Of a stretch of DNA of 64,000 nucleotides, positions 45,189-53,571 are shown piece after piece. This DNA is from Maribacter polysiphoniae (GTDB lineage: Bacteria; Bacteroidota; Bacteroidia; Flavobacteriales; Flavobacteriaceae), in assembly GCF_003148665.1 (NCBI RefSeq), contig NZ_QGGQ01000002.1:310001-374000 (forward strand), given 5' to 3'. Each line of letters begins with the position of its first letter. Position 1 is the first letter of the stretch. The notes under the pieces are model-generated. The model did no database searches, was not told where the DNA came from, and saw only the letters and a program-made list of their open reading frames with translations. The translations under genes and the position numbers were made by a program.

Positions 45189-45196
45189 TATTTTTG
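45189..45196 (+). promoter_or_regulatory. -7 box of the glnA promoter
   Basis: TATTTTTG matches TAnnTTTG and lies 37 bp before the GSII start. No good -33 TTG is seen about 20 bases upstream, so activation by a bound regulator is plausible. Confidence 0.5.
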
Positions 45197-45233
45197 TTCG
45201 ACTATAAAATTATATCAATTATATCCTATTATT

Positions 45234-46244
45234 ATGAGCAAATCAAAATTAGAATACATCTGGTTGGATGGTCATGAGCCCACTCAGAACATGAGAAGTA
45301 AAACGAAGATCGAAGAAAATTTTAGCGGTAAGCTAGAAGATTGCGATATCTGGTCTTTTGATGGTTCCTCTACGGAGCAAGCAGAAGGTGGCTCTTCAGA
45401 CTGTTTATTGAAACCTGTTGCTATTTATCCAGATCCTTCCAGGGAGAACGGATACTTGATTATGTCCGAGGTATTAAATGCAGACGGTACACCACACGTT
45501 TCAAATGCCCGTGCAAAAATCGATGATGACAACAATGATTTCTGGTTTGGATTTGAACAAGAATACTTTTTGATGGACACTAAGACTGATTTACCTCTAG
45601 GTTTCCCACGAGGTGGATTCCCTGGGCCACAAGGTAAATACTATTGCTCAGTAGGCGGAAGATACACTTGGGGTAGGGATTTTGTCGAAGAACACGCTGA
45701 TCTATGCCTTAAGGCTGGTCTAAACTTTGAAGGTATAAACCAAGAAGTTGCCCCAGGACAATGGGAATTCCAGATTTTCGCGAAAGGTGCCAAAAAAGCA
45801 GGTGATGAAATCTGGGTAGCCCGTTACCTATTAGATCGCTTAACTGAAAAATATGGTTTCTATATTGAGTACCACCCAAAACCGGTAAAAGGTGATTGGA
45901 ACGGTTCTGGTATGCATGCCAATTTCTCAAACACTTTATTAAGAACATGTGGTTCCAAAGAGGTTTACGAAAAAGTCTGTGAGGCCTTTAGACCTGTAAC
46001 CGAAGAACACATGGAAGTATATGGTGCATTTAACGAAGAGCGTCTTACAGGTCTTCATGAAACAGCACACGTATCAGACTTTAGCTACGGAATATCCGAT
46101 AGAGGGGCTTCAATTAGAATCCCTATCATCACTGTAGAAAAAGGATGGAAAGGTTGGTTGGAAGACAGACGACCAGCTTCTAATGGTGATCCATATAAAA
46201 TTGCAGGAATAATCGTTAAAACCGTTAAATCCGCAAAGGTTTAA
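45234..46244 (+). CDS. glnA: Glutamine synthetase type II (eukaryote-like)
   Basis: The 336-residue enzyme has the GSII pattern: EYIWLDGHEPTQNMRSKTK, IWSFDGSSTEQAEGGSSDC, FGFEQEYFLMD, GPQGKYYCSVGG, GINQEVAPGQWEFQIF and DWNGSGMHANFSN. It lacks the adenylylation tyrosine loop of GSI-beta, so control is expected at transcription or by small molecules. Having GSII beside GSIII is common in Flavobacteriaceae. A clear terminator follows. Confidence 0.95.
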   Translation: MSKSKLEYIWLDGHEPTQNMRSKTKIEENFSGKLEDCDIWSFDGSSTEQAEGGSSDCLLKPVAIYPDPSRENGYLIMSEVLNADGTPHVSNARAKIDDDNNDFWFGFEQEYFLMDTKTDLPLGFPRGGFPGPQGKYYCSVGGRYTWGRDFVEEHADLCLKAGLNFEGINQEVAPGQWEFQIFAKGAKKAGDEIWVARYLLDRLTEKYGFYIEYHPKPVKGDWNGSGMHANFSNTLLRTCGSKEVYEKVCEAFRPVTEEHMEVYGAFNEERLTGLHETAHVSDFSYGISDRGASIRIPIITVEKGWKGWLEDRRPASNGDPYKIAGIIVKTVKSAKV

Positions 46245-46281
46245 AAAAACAATAGATATTAGTTAATTGTTTTATCCTGAA

Positions 46282-46310
46282 AGCCCTGACGTTTATCGTC
46301 AGGGTTTTTT
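46282..46310. terminator. Bidirectional terminator between glnA and the antiporter gene
   Basis: CCCTGACG pairs with CGTCAGGG around TTTAT, with a T-run to 46310 on the plus side and an A-pair on the minus side. It lies between convergent stop codons. Confidence 0.82.
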
Positions 46311-46312
46311 AT

Positions 46313-47251
46313 TTACCGTATCGTAAAATAAATAAACAAGCAGTAAGCAGCAAGCAGTATCAATCCGTCCCGCCAACCCAATCGAAGTCCTTTTGGGAAG
46401 AACACCAAAGGTAGAATCAAGAAAGAAATACCGAGCATCCAAAAGATATCATTGCCCAACAACCCTTGATCCATCACTTTTATGGGCGTAATCAACGAGG
46501 TAATACCCAATACGGCCATAATATTAAAAATATTGGACCCTATTAAATTCCCCAAGGATATCGCCTTTTCCTTTTTGATTATCGCAATTATCGAAGCAGC
46601 CAATTCCGGAATACTCGTTCCGATCGACACTATGGTTATACCGATTATGCGCTCGCTAACCCCGTAATTATTGGCAAGTCCCACAGCACCATTCACCAAC
46701 AGCTCCGAACCTCCCCAAAGTGCGACCCCTCCAATTCCCAAGAACAACACCGTTTTATACAAGGGCAAGGGAACATCATCTTCCAATGGATCCTCGACTA
46801 CCGCGGTTTTTTGGTATTTCAAAAGATAAACCAAGAAAATGAAAAGGCCTGCAACCAAAATAATGCCCTCATACCGTACCAATTCACCATCAAAGAAAAT
46901 AAACACAAAAAACAGCACTGAGGCCAACATCATCATAGGCCAGTCGGTAGTATAAAAACTTTTTCGCACCTCTATACTCCCCAACAACAGGATGATAGCC
47001 AATACCAAACCTAAATTCGCAATATTGGACCCCACTACATTACCCAAAGCCAAATCAGGAAAACCATCCAGGGCCGCCTTTATACTCACAATAAGCTCAG
47101 GTGCCGATGTAGCAAAGGAAACAATGGTCATTCCTATAACGATTTTGGGAATATTCAATCGCAACGATAAGGCAACTGCCGATTTCAAAAGCCAATTCCC
47201 TCCCGCTATCAAAAATGTCAGTCCGAGAACAATAAATAGAATATTTTGCAT
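46313..47251 (-). CDS. Calcium/sodium antiporter (CaCA family)
   Basis: The 312-residue membrane protein has ten predicted helices in two inverted halves. Each half carries the alpha-repeat: ATSAPELIVSIKAAL with GNVVGSNIANLGLVLAI, and GTSIPELAASIIAII with GNLIGSNIFNIMAVLGI. The ATG at 47251 is used because the frame upstream of it adds a non-conserved polar extension. It likely exports Ca2+ in exchange for Na+ or H+. Confidence 0.92.
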   Translation of the reverse strand: MQNILFIVLGLTFLIAGGNWLLKSAVALSLRLNIPKIVIGMTIVSFATSAPELIVSIKAALDGFPDLALGNVVGSNIANLGLVLAIILLLGSIEVRKSFYTTDWPMMMLASVLFFVFIFFDGELVRYEGIILVAGLFIFLVYLLKYQKTAVVEDPLEDDVPLPLYKTVLFLGIGGVALWGGSELLVNGAVGLANNYGVSERIIGITIVSIGTSIPELAASIIAIIKKEKAISLGNLIGSNIFNIMAVLGITSLITPIKVMDQGLLGNDIFWMLGISFLILPLVFFPKGLRLGWRDGLILLAAYCLFIYFTIR

Positions 47252-47338
47252 TCTTATGCTTTTTGACAAATATAGACTAAGATTTTTGTTTCTATAAACC
47301 GATATATCCAAATAGTAAAACCACCTATAACTACTTTT

Positions 47339-47354
47339 ATAGTTAAATAACTAT
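47339..47354. promoter_or_regulatory. Candidate BlaI operator
   Basis: ATAGTTA, AA, TAACTAT is a perfect 16-bp palindrome. Additional half-sites (TAACTA near 47328 and ATAGTTG near 47359) surround it. It is just upstream of and partly next to the promoter of the BlaI-type gene, as expected for autorepression. Confidence 0.6.
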
Positions 47355-47362
47355 TAAAATAG

Positions 47363-47393
47363 TTGTTTGATATGGATATTCCTTCTATGTTTG
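47363..47393 (+). promoter_or_regulatory. Promoter of the BlaI-M56 operon
   Basis: A -33 TTG (47363-47365), a 20-base spacer and -7 TATGTTTG (47386-47393) precede the ATG at 47412. A BlaI half-site overlaps the -33 element. Confidence 0.65.
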
Positions 47394-47411
47394 GATAAAA
47401 TACACAGGCAA

Positions 47412-47771
47412 ATGCAGAAGTTAACCAATAAGGAGGAAGAAATCATGATTATTTTATGGCGTCTGAAAAAGGCATTCGTAAAAGAAATTATGGCCGAGAT
47501 AGAAGGCAACAGACCCCACTACAACACCTTATCGACCATTGTACGTAATCTTGAGGAAAAGAAATACGTCGGGTATGAAGCCTTTGGCAAGACCCACAGG
47601 TATTACCCTTTGGTAAGTCTTGAAGACTACCGTAAAAAATTCGTCAATTCCAAACTTGCCGAATATTTTGACAACTCCTATAAAAGCATGGTCTCATTTT
47701 TCGCCAAGGAAGAGAAGATATCCGTAGAAGAGCTGAAGGAAATCATAGACCTCATTGAAAAGAAAAAATAA
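47412..47771 (+). CDS. BlaI/MecI/CopY family transcriptional repressor
   Basis: The 119-residue winged-helix repressor starts at ATG 47412 (MQKLTNKEEEIMIILWRLKK). The DNA-binding region HYNTLSTIVRNLEEKKYVG and the C-terminal dimerisation helices (LKEIIDLIEKKK) are typical. The membrane sensor peptidase of its pair would cleave it and lift repression. Its stop overlaps the M56 gene start by one base (TAATG), so both are translated from one message. Confidence 0.92.
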   Translation: MQKLTNKEEEIMIILWRLKKAFVKEIMAEIEGNRPHYNTLSTIVRNLEEKKYVGYEAFGKTHRYYPLVSLEDYRKKFVNSKLAEYFDNSYKSMVSFFAKEEKISVEELKEIIDLIEKKK

Positions 47772-49672
47772 TGGAACCACTATTGATCCACATCACTAAG
47801 GCTTCAGGAATATTAGCGTTATTCTATTTGACCTATGCATTCTTCTTAAAACAAGAAACCTTTTATACCATAAATCGACACTTTCTGATTATAGGTTTAT
47901 TTAGCGCCTTACTACTACCTTTCGTAACCTTTACCCATTATATCGAAATTGCCGTAACCCCATCATCATACAGCACACAAGGTGTGGCACTTGCCACACC
48001 CGAAGCTGTTTCTCCCTTGGATTGGATTACGGTTTTATTTGGCATATACCTTTTAGGGGTTTTGTTCTTCGCTACAAAATTCATTCTGCAGTTTGCCTTT
48101 CTTTTGAAATTGATACAAAGAAATACCGTTGTTCGAAAAGGAAAATTCCACCATGTCGAAATCAATAATCCTGTTACCCCCTTTTCCTTTTTCAACCACA
48201 TTTTCTATAATCCACAGCCGTATTCCAAAGAGGAACTATCCGCTATCATAAAACATGAGGAAGCCCATAGTTTGCAATGGCATTCCCTCGACATTCTATT
48301 GACGGAAATATTTACGGTATTCCTATGGATAAACCCTTTTAGTTGGTTGTACCGAACCACCGTAAAACAGAATCTAGAGTTTATGGCCGACGCATGTGCC
48401 ACAAAAAAAGTCGAATCCATCAAAGACTACCAGTATACCTTATTAAGGGTTTCAGGAAACAACCTGTATTCCCCCCTGGTCAATAATTTCTACAATTCAT
48501 TAATCAAAAAACGAATCGTCATGTTAAACAAATCAAGATCCAACAAAAGGAACATTCTAAAAATCGGGCTTATCTTCCCCGTGTTAACCCTATTTCTCGT
48601 AAGCTTCAACACTAAAGATGTTTACGTACCCCTAAAAACGGTAACAGATTCAACCATATCACAGACACCCAACCAACGTATAGAAATCCTAATCGACAAG
48701 AACACCTCTGACAAAGAATTGATCCAAATCAAGAAAGACCTTTTAACAAAGGGTATTGATTTCTCCTATACGGTTGTATATAATTCCAAAAATGAGATCA
48801 TTGAAATTTCAATTGATTTTGCGACCACCAAGGAGAAGGGCACCAAAATGAGCAGTTCTTCCATCCATCAAAACGGGGATGACCCGATAGACCCGATACT
48901 GGTACTATATGATGAGGCTTCAAATTCAATATCAATCGGAAACGTCGACAAACAATCAAAAACCCATAAAGAAGATGATGAAGACCAAATCGTATGGGTC
49001 ACCACAAATGAAACTGATGGTGAGCACAAAACGATTGAGATCATTGATGAAGATGGAAAAGAGACCATTAAAGTAAATGGCCAAATAGTCAGTAGAAAGG
49101 AGTTCAATCAAATGAAGGAGGATGAAGGTGTTCACGAAAAACACATCAAGATCAAGAAATCCGATGATAAAAAAAGTAAAAATGTCTACATCGTGGAAAT
49201 ATCGGAAGAAAATGAGGACGAGGATATCAAGAGCATAGCAAAAAACGACAATATATTCATTGTCAAGAATGATGGTGACAAAAAACCATTGATTGTCATT
49301 GACGGTGTGGTGTCCGAAGACAAGGCGATCGAGGAAATAGACCCTACAGACATTGAATCGATAAGTGTGTTAAAAGACGATTCCGCAAAAAAGAAATATG
49401 GTAAAAAAAGTAAAAACGGGGTGGTGGAAATAACAACCAAAAAAGGAGGGGAAGAGGAAGAAGAAGTCAAAAAAATAGAGTTCACACAAAGTGACAACAA
49501 CACAAAACCCTTGTTCCTTATCGATGGCAGGGAGGTCGATGAAAAAGAAATAAAGCAATTAGACCCATCCGACGTTAAAACGGTAAATGTGTTAAAAGAC
49601 GATGCCGCAAAAAAGAAATACGGTAAAAAAGGTCAAAATGGGGTGGTGGAAATAACGACAAAAAAAGAATAA
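47771..49672 (+). CDS. M56 (BlaR1-like) sensor peptidase with two C-terminal plug-like repeats
   Basis: The 633-residue membrane protein has four or so helices in residues 1-280 and a zinc peptidase motif HEEAH (near 162) with downstream FMADACA, the BlaR1/M56 pattern. After the last helix (about 258-275) comes an extracytoplasmic acidic/lysine-rich region. Then there are two copies of a 55-residue unit (about 502-557 and 579-633): KPLIVIDG or KPLFLIDG, then ISVLKDDSAKKKYG or VNVLKDDAAKKKYG, ending NGVVEITTKK. The unit resembles the plug motif of SusC/TonB receptors. It forms a pair with BlaI; the signal sensed is unknown. Confidence 0.85.
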   Translation: MEPLLIHITKASGILALFYLTYAFFLKQETFYTINRHFLIIGLFSALLLPFVTFTHYIEIAVTPSSYSTQGVALATPEAVSPLDWITVLFGIYLLGVLFFATKFILQFAFLLKLIQRNTVVRKGKFHHVEINNPVTPFSFFNHIFYNPQPYSKEELSAIIKHEEAHSLQWHSLDILLTEIFTVFLWINPFSWLYRTTVKQNLEFMADACATKKVESIKDYQYTLLRVSGNNLYSPLVNNFYNSLIKKRIVMLNKSRSNKRNILKIGLIFPVLTLFLVSFNTKDVYVPLKTVTDSTISQTPNQRIEILIDKNTSDKELIQIKKDLLTKGIDFSYTVVYNSKNEIIEISIDFATTKEKGTKMSSSSIHQNGDDPIDPILVLYDEASNSISIGNVDKQSKTHKEDDEDQIVWVTTNETDGEHKTIEIIDEDGKETIKVNGQIVSRKEFNQMKEDEGVHEKHIKIKKSDDKKSKNVYIVEISEENEDEDIKSIAKNDNIFIVKNDGDKKPLIVIDGVVSEDKAIEEIDPTDIESISVLKDDSAKKKYGKKSKNGVVEITTKKGGEEEEEVKKIEFTQSDNNTKPLFLIDGREVDEKEIKQLDPSDVKTVNVLKDDAAKKKYGKKGQNGVVEITTKKE

Positions 49673-49734
49673 AAGTCCAAATACCCAAACAATACCACCG
49701 TGGATTTTCCTACTTTTAGAACCATTATACTACT

Positions 49735-49902
49735 ATGGGAACAATTATATTCAACCTTCTTGCCAAAATCAATAAGGTTATTTTGCCTTCGTACACAAAA
49801 CAAGGGTTGGATCTGGCTAAAGCCTCAAAGTTTCAGTTGGCCATTATAGGTTGGCGCTATTTTGTAACCACAAGGGCACTCAGCGGTAAGAACCATAATT
49901 GA
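49735..49902 (+). CDS. SsrA-binding-protein-like small ORF, 55 residues
   Basis: The frame from ATG 49735 reads MGTIIFNLLAKINKVILPSY, then DLAKASKFQLAIIGWRYFVT and a short polar end. I recognise short proteins of this type in Bacteroidota annotations, often labelled SsrA-binding protein although they are far too short to be SmpB. The function is unknown. The stop is 2 bp from the end of the convergent gene. Confidence 0.6.
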   Translation: MGTIIFNLLAKINKVILPSYTKQGLDLAKASKFQLAIIGWRYFVTTRALSGKNHN

Positions 49903-49904
49903 AT

Positions 49905-50618
49905 TTACTGGGCAAAATAAAATTGGAAAAAACGAATCAAATCCTCCGTTTCTTCCAGATCCAACCCTTCTTTTTTGATAAAGTCCTTCACCGCTGCTGA
50001 ATGTTCATCGAAAATTTTCAGAAATTGTTTTTCGCGTTTGGGCAATTTCAGTAAGGTAGGCGTATCAGTATCCAATTGCTGAAAATAAAAATCCGCCTTT
50101 CCTTTCTTGAATTTTGCGGGCTTGTTGGTCTCAAAGCTATTCTTTGCCATTTTAACCGGAGTGAATAGTATGATTTCCCTGAGATAAAGACCAAAATCAT
50201 CATCCGAATACACCTTTTCAAAAAACGTATTCCCAATTTCTTTACGATCATCGTCATATTCATGGGTTTCGTAAACCTTGTTCGACCCATTCAATAATTC
50301 AATGACATAATCATTGGATTTAGGCATGGAATAAATTTTACCATCATCCCCTTTAAATTCGATACTGTTATCGTATACATTGAAACGCACGAACAAGGTC
50401 TTGTCGATATCATTCACCTTGGCCGGCACAAATTCTTCGTATAGATAGGGTGACCCCACTACCTCATTGTAGGTAGGCGCCTTAACCGCCTTCGTAAAAT
50501 ACAGTTCCGTGTTGGCTCCATTCTGTCTAACGGTTACCCTGGACTGACCAAATGCCGTAACAGAGACAATTCCAAATGCCAATATAAAAACAAGCCTATT
50601 CAGTGAAGATCCTTTCAT
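49905..50618 (-). CDS. Exported hypothetical protein, 237 residues
   Basis: The protein has a signal peptide (MKGSSLNRLVFILAFGIVSVTAFGQ). The body has beta-rich segments (TELYFTKAVKAPTYNEVVGS, KTLFVRFNVYDNSIEFKGDD) and a lysine-rich helical C-terminus (LPKREKQFLKIFDEHSAAVK). I do not recognise a family. It lies 53 bp downstream of apt on the same strand and may be co-transcribed. Confidence 0.7.
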   Translation of the reverse strand: MKGSSLNRLVFILAFGIVSVTAFGQSRVTVRQNGANTELYFTKAVKAPTYNEVVGSPYLYEEFVPAKVNDIDKTLFVRFNVYDNSIEFKGDDGKIYSMPKSNDYVIELLNGSNKVYETHEYDDDRKEIGNTFFEKVYSDDDFGLYLREIILFTPVKMAKNSFETNKPAKFKKGKADFYFQQLDTDTPTLLKLPKREKQFLKIFDEHSAAVKDFIKKEGLDLEETEDLIRFFQFYFAQ

Positions 50619-50671
50619 TCCTGTGGTTATTTAAAGCACATCCGATGTACAGACGTACGATTATATCTATG

Positions 50672-51184
50672 TTAATAATGCAATAATGACTTCACTGCGA
50701 AATCGACAAGTTTATCCTTTCCCTTTAGGAAATCGAGTTCCAATAGAAAATTACATTGTACAATTTCACCACCCATTTTTTCTATCAACCTACAAGTGGC
50801 TTGGGCAGTGCCTCCCGTAGCAAGAACATCATCATGGACCAATACCTTATCCCCTGCAATAATCGCATCGGAATGCATCTCCAATGCATCGCTACCATAT
50901 TCCAAATCATAATCCTGTCGCATGGTGGCAAAAGGTAGCTTACCCGGCTTGCGAACAGGTACAAATCCCGCATTTAACCGAGCGGCCAACATGGGGGCAA
51001 AAAAGAAGCCCCTACTTTCCATACCGACAACTTTATCCACTTTCAGATTCCCTACTAGGTCCAGTAGTGCTTCTTCGGTAAATTTAATGGCCTTAGGGTC
51101 TTTTAGAAGGGGTGTGATATCCCGAAAAATGACTCCAGCAGTGGGAAAATCGGGAATATCGCGGATAAAGGTTTTTAAATTCAT
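50672..51184 (-). CDS. apt: Adenine phosphoribosyltransferase
   Basis: The 170-residue purine salvage enzyme converts adenine and PRPP to AMP. Features are FRDITPLLKDPKA, VGMESRGFFFAPMLAARLNA, and the PRPP-binding motif KVLVHDDVLATGGTAQA. The start MNLKTFIRDIPDFP is standard. A tRNA gene lies 63 bp upstream on the other strand. Confidence 0.96.
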   Translation of the reverse strand: MNLKTFIRDIPDFPTAGVIFRDITPLLKDPKAIKFTEEALLDLVGNLKVDKVVGMESRGFFFAPMLAARLNAGFVPVRKPGKLPFATMRQDYDLEYGSDALEMHSDAIIAGDKVLVHDDVLATGGTAQATCRLIEKMGGEIVQCNFLLELDFLKGKDKLVDFAVKSLLHY

Positions 51185-51203
51185 AGAAATAGATTAAGCA
51201 TAT

Positions 51204-51234
51204 TTTGTTGTAAAGGTAAAAAGAAATATATTTG
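51204..51234 (+). promoter_or_regulatory. Promoter of tRNA-Arg
   Basis: TTTG (51204-51207), a 19-base spacer and TATATTTG (51227-51234) form a near-perfect Bacteroidota promoter. Transcription would start about 7 bases before the mature tRNA. Confidence 0.75.
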
Positions 51235-51247
51235 CACCCCTATAAAA

Positions 51248-51321
51248 GGCCTCGTGGCGCAACTGAATAGCGCATCTGATTACGGCTCAGAAGGTTACAG
51301 GTTTGAATCCTGTCGAGGTCA
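51248..51321 (+). tRNA. tRNA-Arg (anticodon ACG)
   Basis: The 74-base gene folds as a cloverleaf: acceptor GGCCTCG with CGAGGTC (one G-U pair), D-stem GCGC/GCGC, anticodon stem TCTGA/TCAGA with loop TTACGGC, and T-arm ACAGG-TTTGAAT-CCTGT. Loop position 34-36 reads ACG. The discriminator base is A and the CCA end is not encoded. Confidence 0.95.
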
Positions 51322-51344
51322 CGAATAAATCATAATCCTTGCGT

Positions 51345-51369
51345 AAAAATCAAGTTTACTTGAATTTTT
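51345..51369 (+). terminator. Terminator after tRNA-Arg
   Basis: AAAAATCAAGT and ACTTGAATTTTT pair around two bases with one bulged T, and the outer AATCCT and AGGATT extend the hairpin. It begins 24 bp after the tRNA. Confidence 0.55.
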
Positions 51370-51422
51370 AAGTGAGGATTTTTGATTTTCAAAGCAGAGC
51401 TTTGTTAGGAAAGTCAAAGCCG

Positions 51423-51438
51423 ATCCTGTCGAGGTCAC
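51423..51438 (+). repeat. Duplicate of the tRNA-Arg 3' end
   Basis: The 16 bp ATCCTGTCGAGGTCAC repeat exactly positions 51307-51322, the T-stem and acceptor end of the tRNA plus one base. The repeat is 116 bp downstream and is not part of a second tRNA. Such duplications mark attachment sites of elements that integrate in tRNA genes. Confidence 0.75.
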
Positions 51439-51567
51439 CTATTCCTTAAGAACCCTGATAGCTTTATTTTCCCTACTGGTTTTCCTGTATATTGATTATT
51501 AGGTATTAATTCTACCGTATAGTTATGGTATATTGCCACTTATCAAATGAAATATCCAATCGTCTGA

Positions 51568-53571
51568 ATGCGTTTAACAGTATTAACTTTCTTTCTATTC
51601 CTATCACTGACCGGCATGTCCCAAACAGGACGGGAAACACGTATTGACAGTCTTGAAAATGCCCTCAAAATAGCAGAACACGATACCACACGTGTCAATA
51701 TCCTAAGCGAACTGGCTCGGAACTATGGCGGTATAGATTCCTTAAAATGCTTCGAAAATGGTTTTAAGGCCATAGCCTTAAGTAAAAAGATAAATTACCT
51801 GAGAGGGATGGCCGATGCCAATATTAATTTGGCTGGTGGCTACCTTGATTATTTTGATGTTGAAAATGCAAAAAAATATTTTCGGATAGGAAATAATTTT
51901 GCGGATAAACTGATCGCTAAGGATTCTTCGGCACGAAACATGAAAATTTGGTTGCGCGGTAATTATAACTTGGGCGTAGCCTATGGATATGAGGGCAACG
52001 TAGACAAAGAAATCGAATATGTGGCAAAGACCATACCGATTGCCCAGCAAATGGGAGACAAAATGTTCGTGGCCAACGGAAACACCAATTTAGCCATAAA
52101 ATACAATAACATGGCCCGTTTTGACAAGGCCTATGAAATGTTTGAAATAAGTCAAGAACAATTTAAGGAAATAGGTGAACCAGAGGATATTCTTTACCAT
52201 AGTTTATCTTTTGCAACTTCCTTAGCGCAAATGGATTCACTGGATCGAATGAAATCGGTACTTGATATCGCCAAAACTAATTTGGACAAAATCCCGAATT
52301 CTTTCTATGAAGGTCTTTATTTTGGAGAGCTCGGATTCTATTACGGGAGGTCTGGGAAATTTGACAAAGCCTTAAAAGCCCTTGATCGATCTTCTGAATA
52401 TTATAAGGACCATAAATCCAATTATTATTTCAAATTACTCTATCAAAGATATGCGGATATCTATGATAAAATGGGCGATTTTAAAAAAGCCAAAGCGTAC
52501 ACCTTAAAGTATATCAACTTCACTGATGAAGAGCATTCCATCAATGATAAGGTAGGTTCTTATTATAAATTGGCTAATTATGAAGCCGGACTTAATCGCT
52601 ATCAACAGGCGTATAATTACTTAAAGGAATATGTAACCGCACTAGACAGTGTTAGAGCCAGTGAATTAGAAAATGATATGCAGGAGCTCGAGATACAGTA
52701 TAAAACCGCTACTAAAGAGAAGGAGATCCTATCATTGAAAAATGAAAAAAGTGAAACCGCTCTTGCCCTTGAAAAGAAAAAATCGCAAAACTACATGCTT
52801 TGGGCAATAGCGAGTGTACTCTCCTTAATACTCTTTATTGGCTATTACGGCTACAATAGCCAACTCAGAAAGGCACGAAAAAAGGAACAACAACAAGAAA
52901 CAGAGGTTTCAACCTTAAAACAGGAGCAACAAAACCAGCTTTTCTCGGCGATGATAGAAGGTCAGGAAAACGAGCGTAAGAGGCTTGCCATTGATCTACA
53001 CGATGGCCTTGGCGGGAGATTATCCGGCATCAGCCTAAACCTCTCTAAACTGGACAAGGACGAGCCAAAGGAATACCCCAAGGCACAACTAAAGAAGGTC
53101 ATGAAGGACCTTGATGATGCTTTGACCGAACTACGCACCATTGCCCGAAACATGATGCCTGAAACCCTGGTCAAATTTGGTCTTAAGGCCGCATTAAAGG
53201 ATTATTGTAGTAGTAGAACGGGTAATGAAACGAAAGTTACCCTACAATTTTATGGTAGTGAACAAGGTATAGACTTAAACCAACAAGTTACCATGTACCG
53301 AATAATGCAAGAACTTATCAATAATGCCATAAAACATGCCAAAGCTTCAGAGATATTGGTTCAATTTATAAAAGACGATACCAAAATCGACATTACCGTT
53401 GAGGACAATGGAATAGGCTTTAAAGAAGAAACACTTGTTGATAAGGAAGATGGTATGGGCATTTCCAACCTAAAAACAAGAGTAGCCTACCTTAAGGGAA
53501 ATTTAGAGTTCCACTCCGAAGTGAATGAAGGTACCACCGTTAATGTTCAAATTACCTTAGATGCAACATAA
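51568..53571 (+). CDS. TPR-containing sensor histidine kinase (NarL-type)
   Basis: The 667-residue protein has a signal peptide (MRLTVLTFFLFLSLTGMSQ) and about ten tetratricopeptide-like helices outside the inner membrane (about 25-385). One membrane helix (about 407-430) is followed by a short coiled coil. The HisKA_3 dimerisation domain has the phospho-acceptor histidine in LAIDLHDGLGGRLSGISLNL (near 478) and a HATPase domain with NNAIKHAKASEIL, VEDNGIGF and GMGISNL. Its last codons overlap the response-regulator start by 11 bp. Confidence 0.92.
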   Translation: MRLTVLTFFLFLSLTGMSQTGRETRIDSLENALKIAEHDTTRVNILSELARNYGGIDSLKCFENGFKAIALSKKINYLRGMADANINLAGGYLDYFDVENAKKYFRIGNNFADKLIAKDSSARNMKIWLRGNYNLGVAYGYEGNVDKEIEYVAKTIPIAQQMGDKMFVANGNTNLAIKYNNMARFDKAYEMFEISQEQFKEIGEPEDILYHSLSFATSLAQMDSLDRMKSVLDIAKTNLDKIPNSFYEGLYFGELGFYYGRSGKFDKALKALDRSSEYYKDHKSNYYFKLLYQRYADIYDKMGDFKKAKAYTLKYINFTDEEHSINDKVGSYYKLANYEAGLNRYQQAYNYLKEYVTALDSVRASELENDMQELEIQYKTATKEKEILSLKNEKSETALALEKKKSQNYMLWAIASVLSLILFIGYYGYNSQLRKARKKEQQQETEVSTLKQEQQNQLFSAMIEGQENERKRLAIDLHDGLGGRLSGISLNLSKLDKDEPKEYPKAQLKKVMKDLDDALTELRTIARNMMPETLVKFGLKAALKDYCSSRTGNETKVTLQFYGSEQGIDLNQQVTMYRIMQELINNAIKHAKASEILVQFIKDDTKIDITVEDNGIGFKEETLVDKEDGMGISNLKTRVAYLKGNLEFHSEVNEGTTVNVQITLDAT

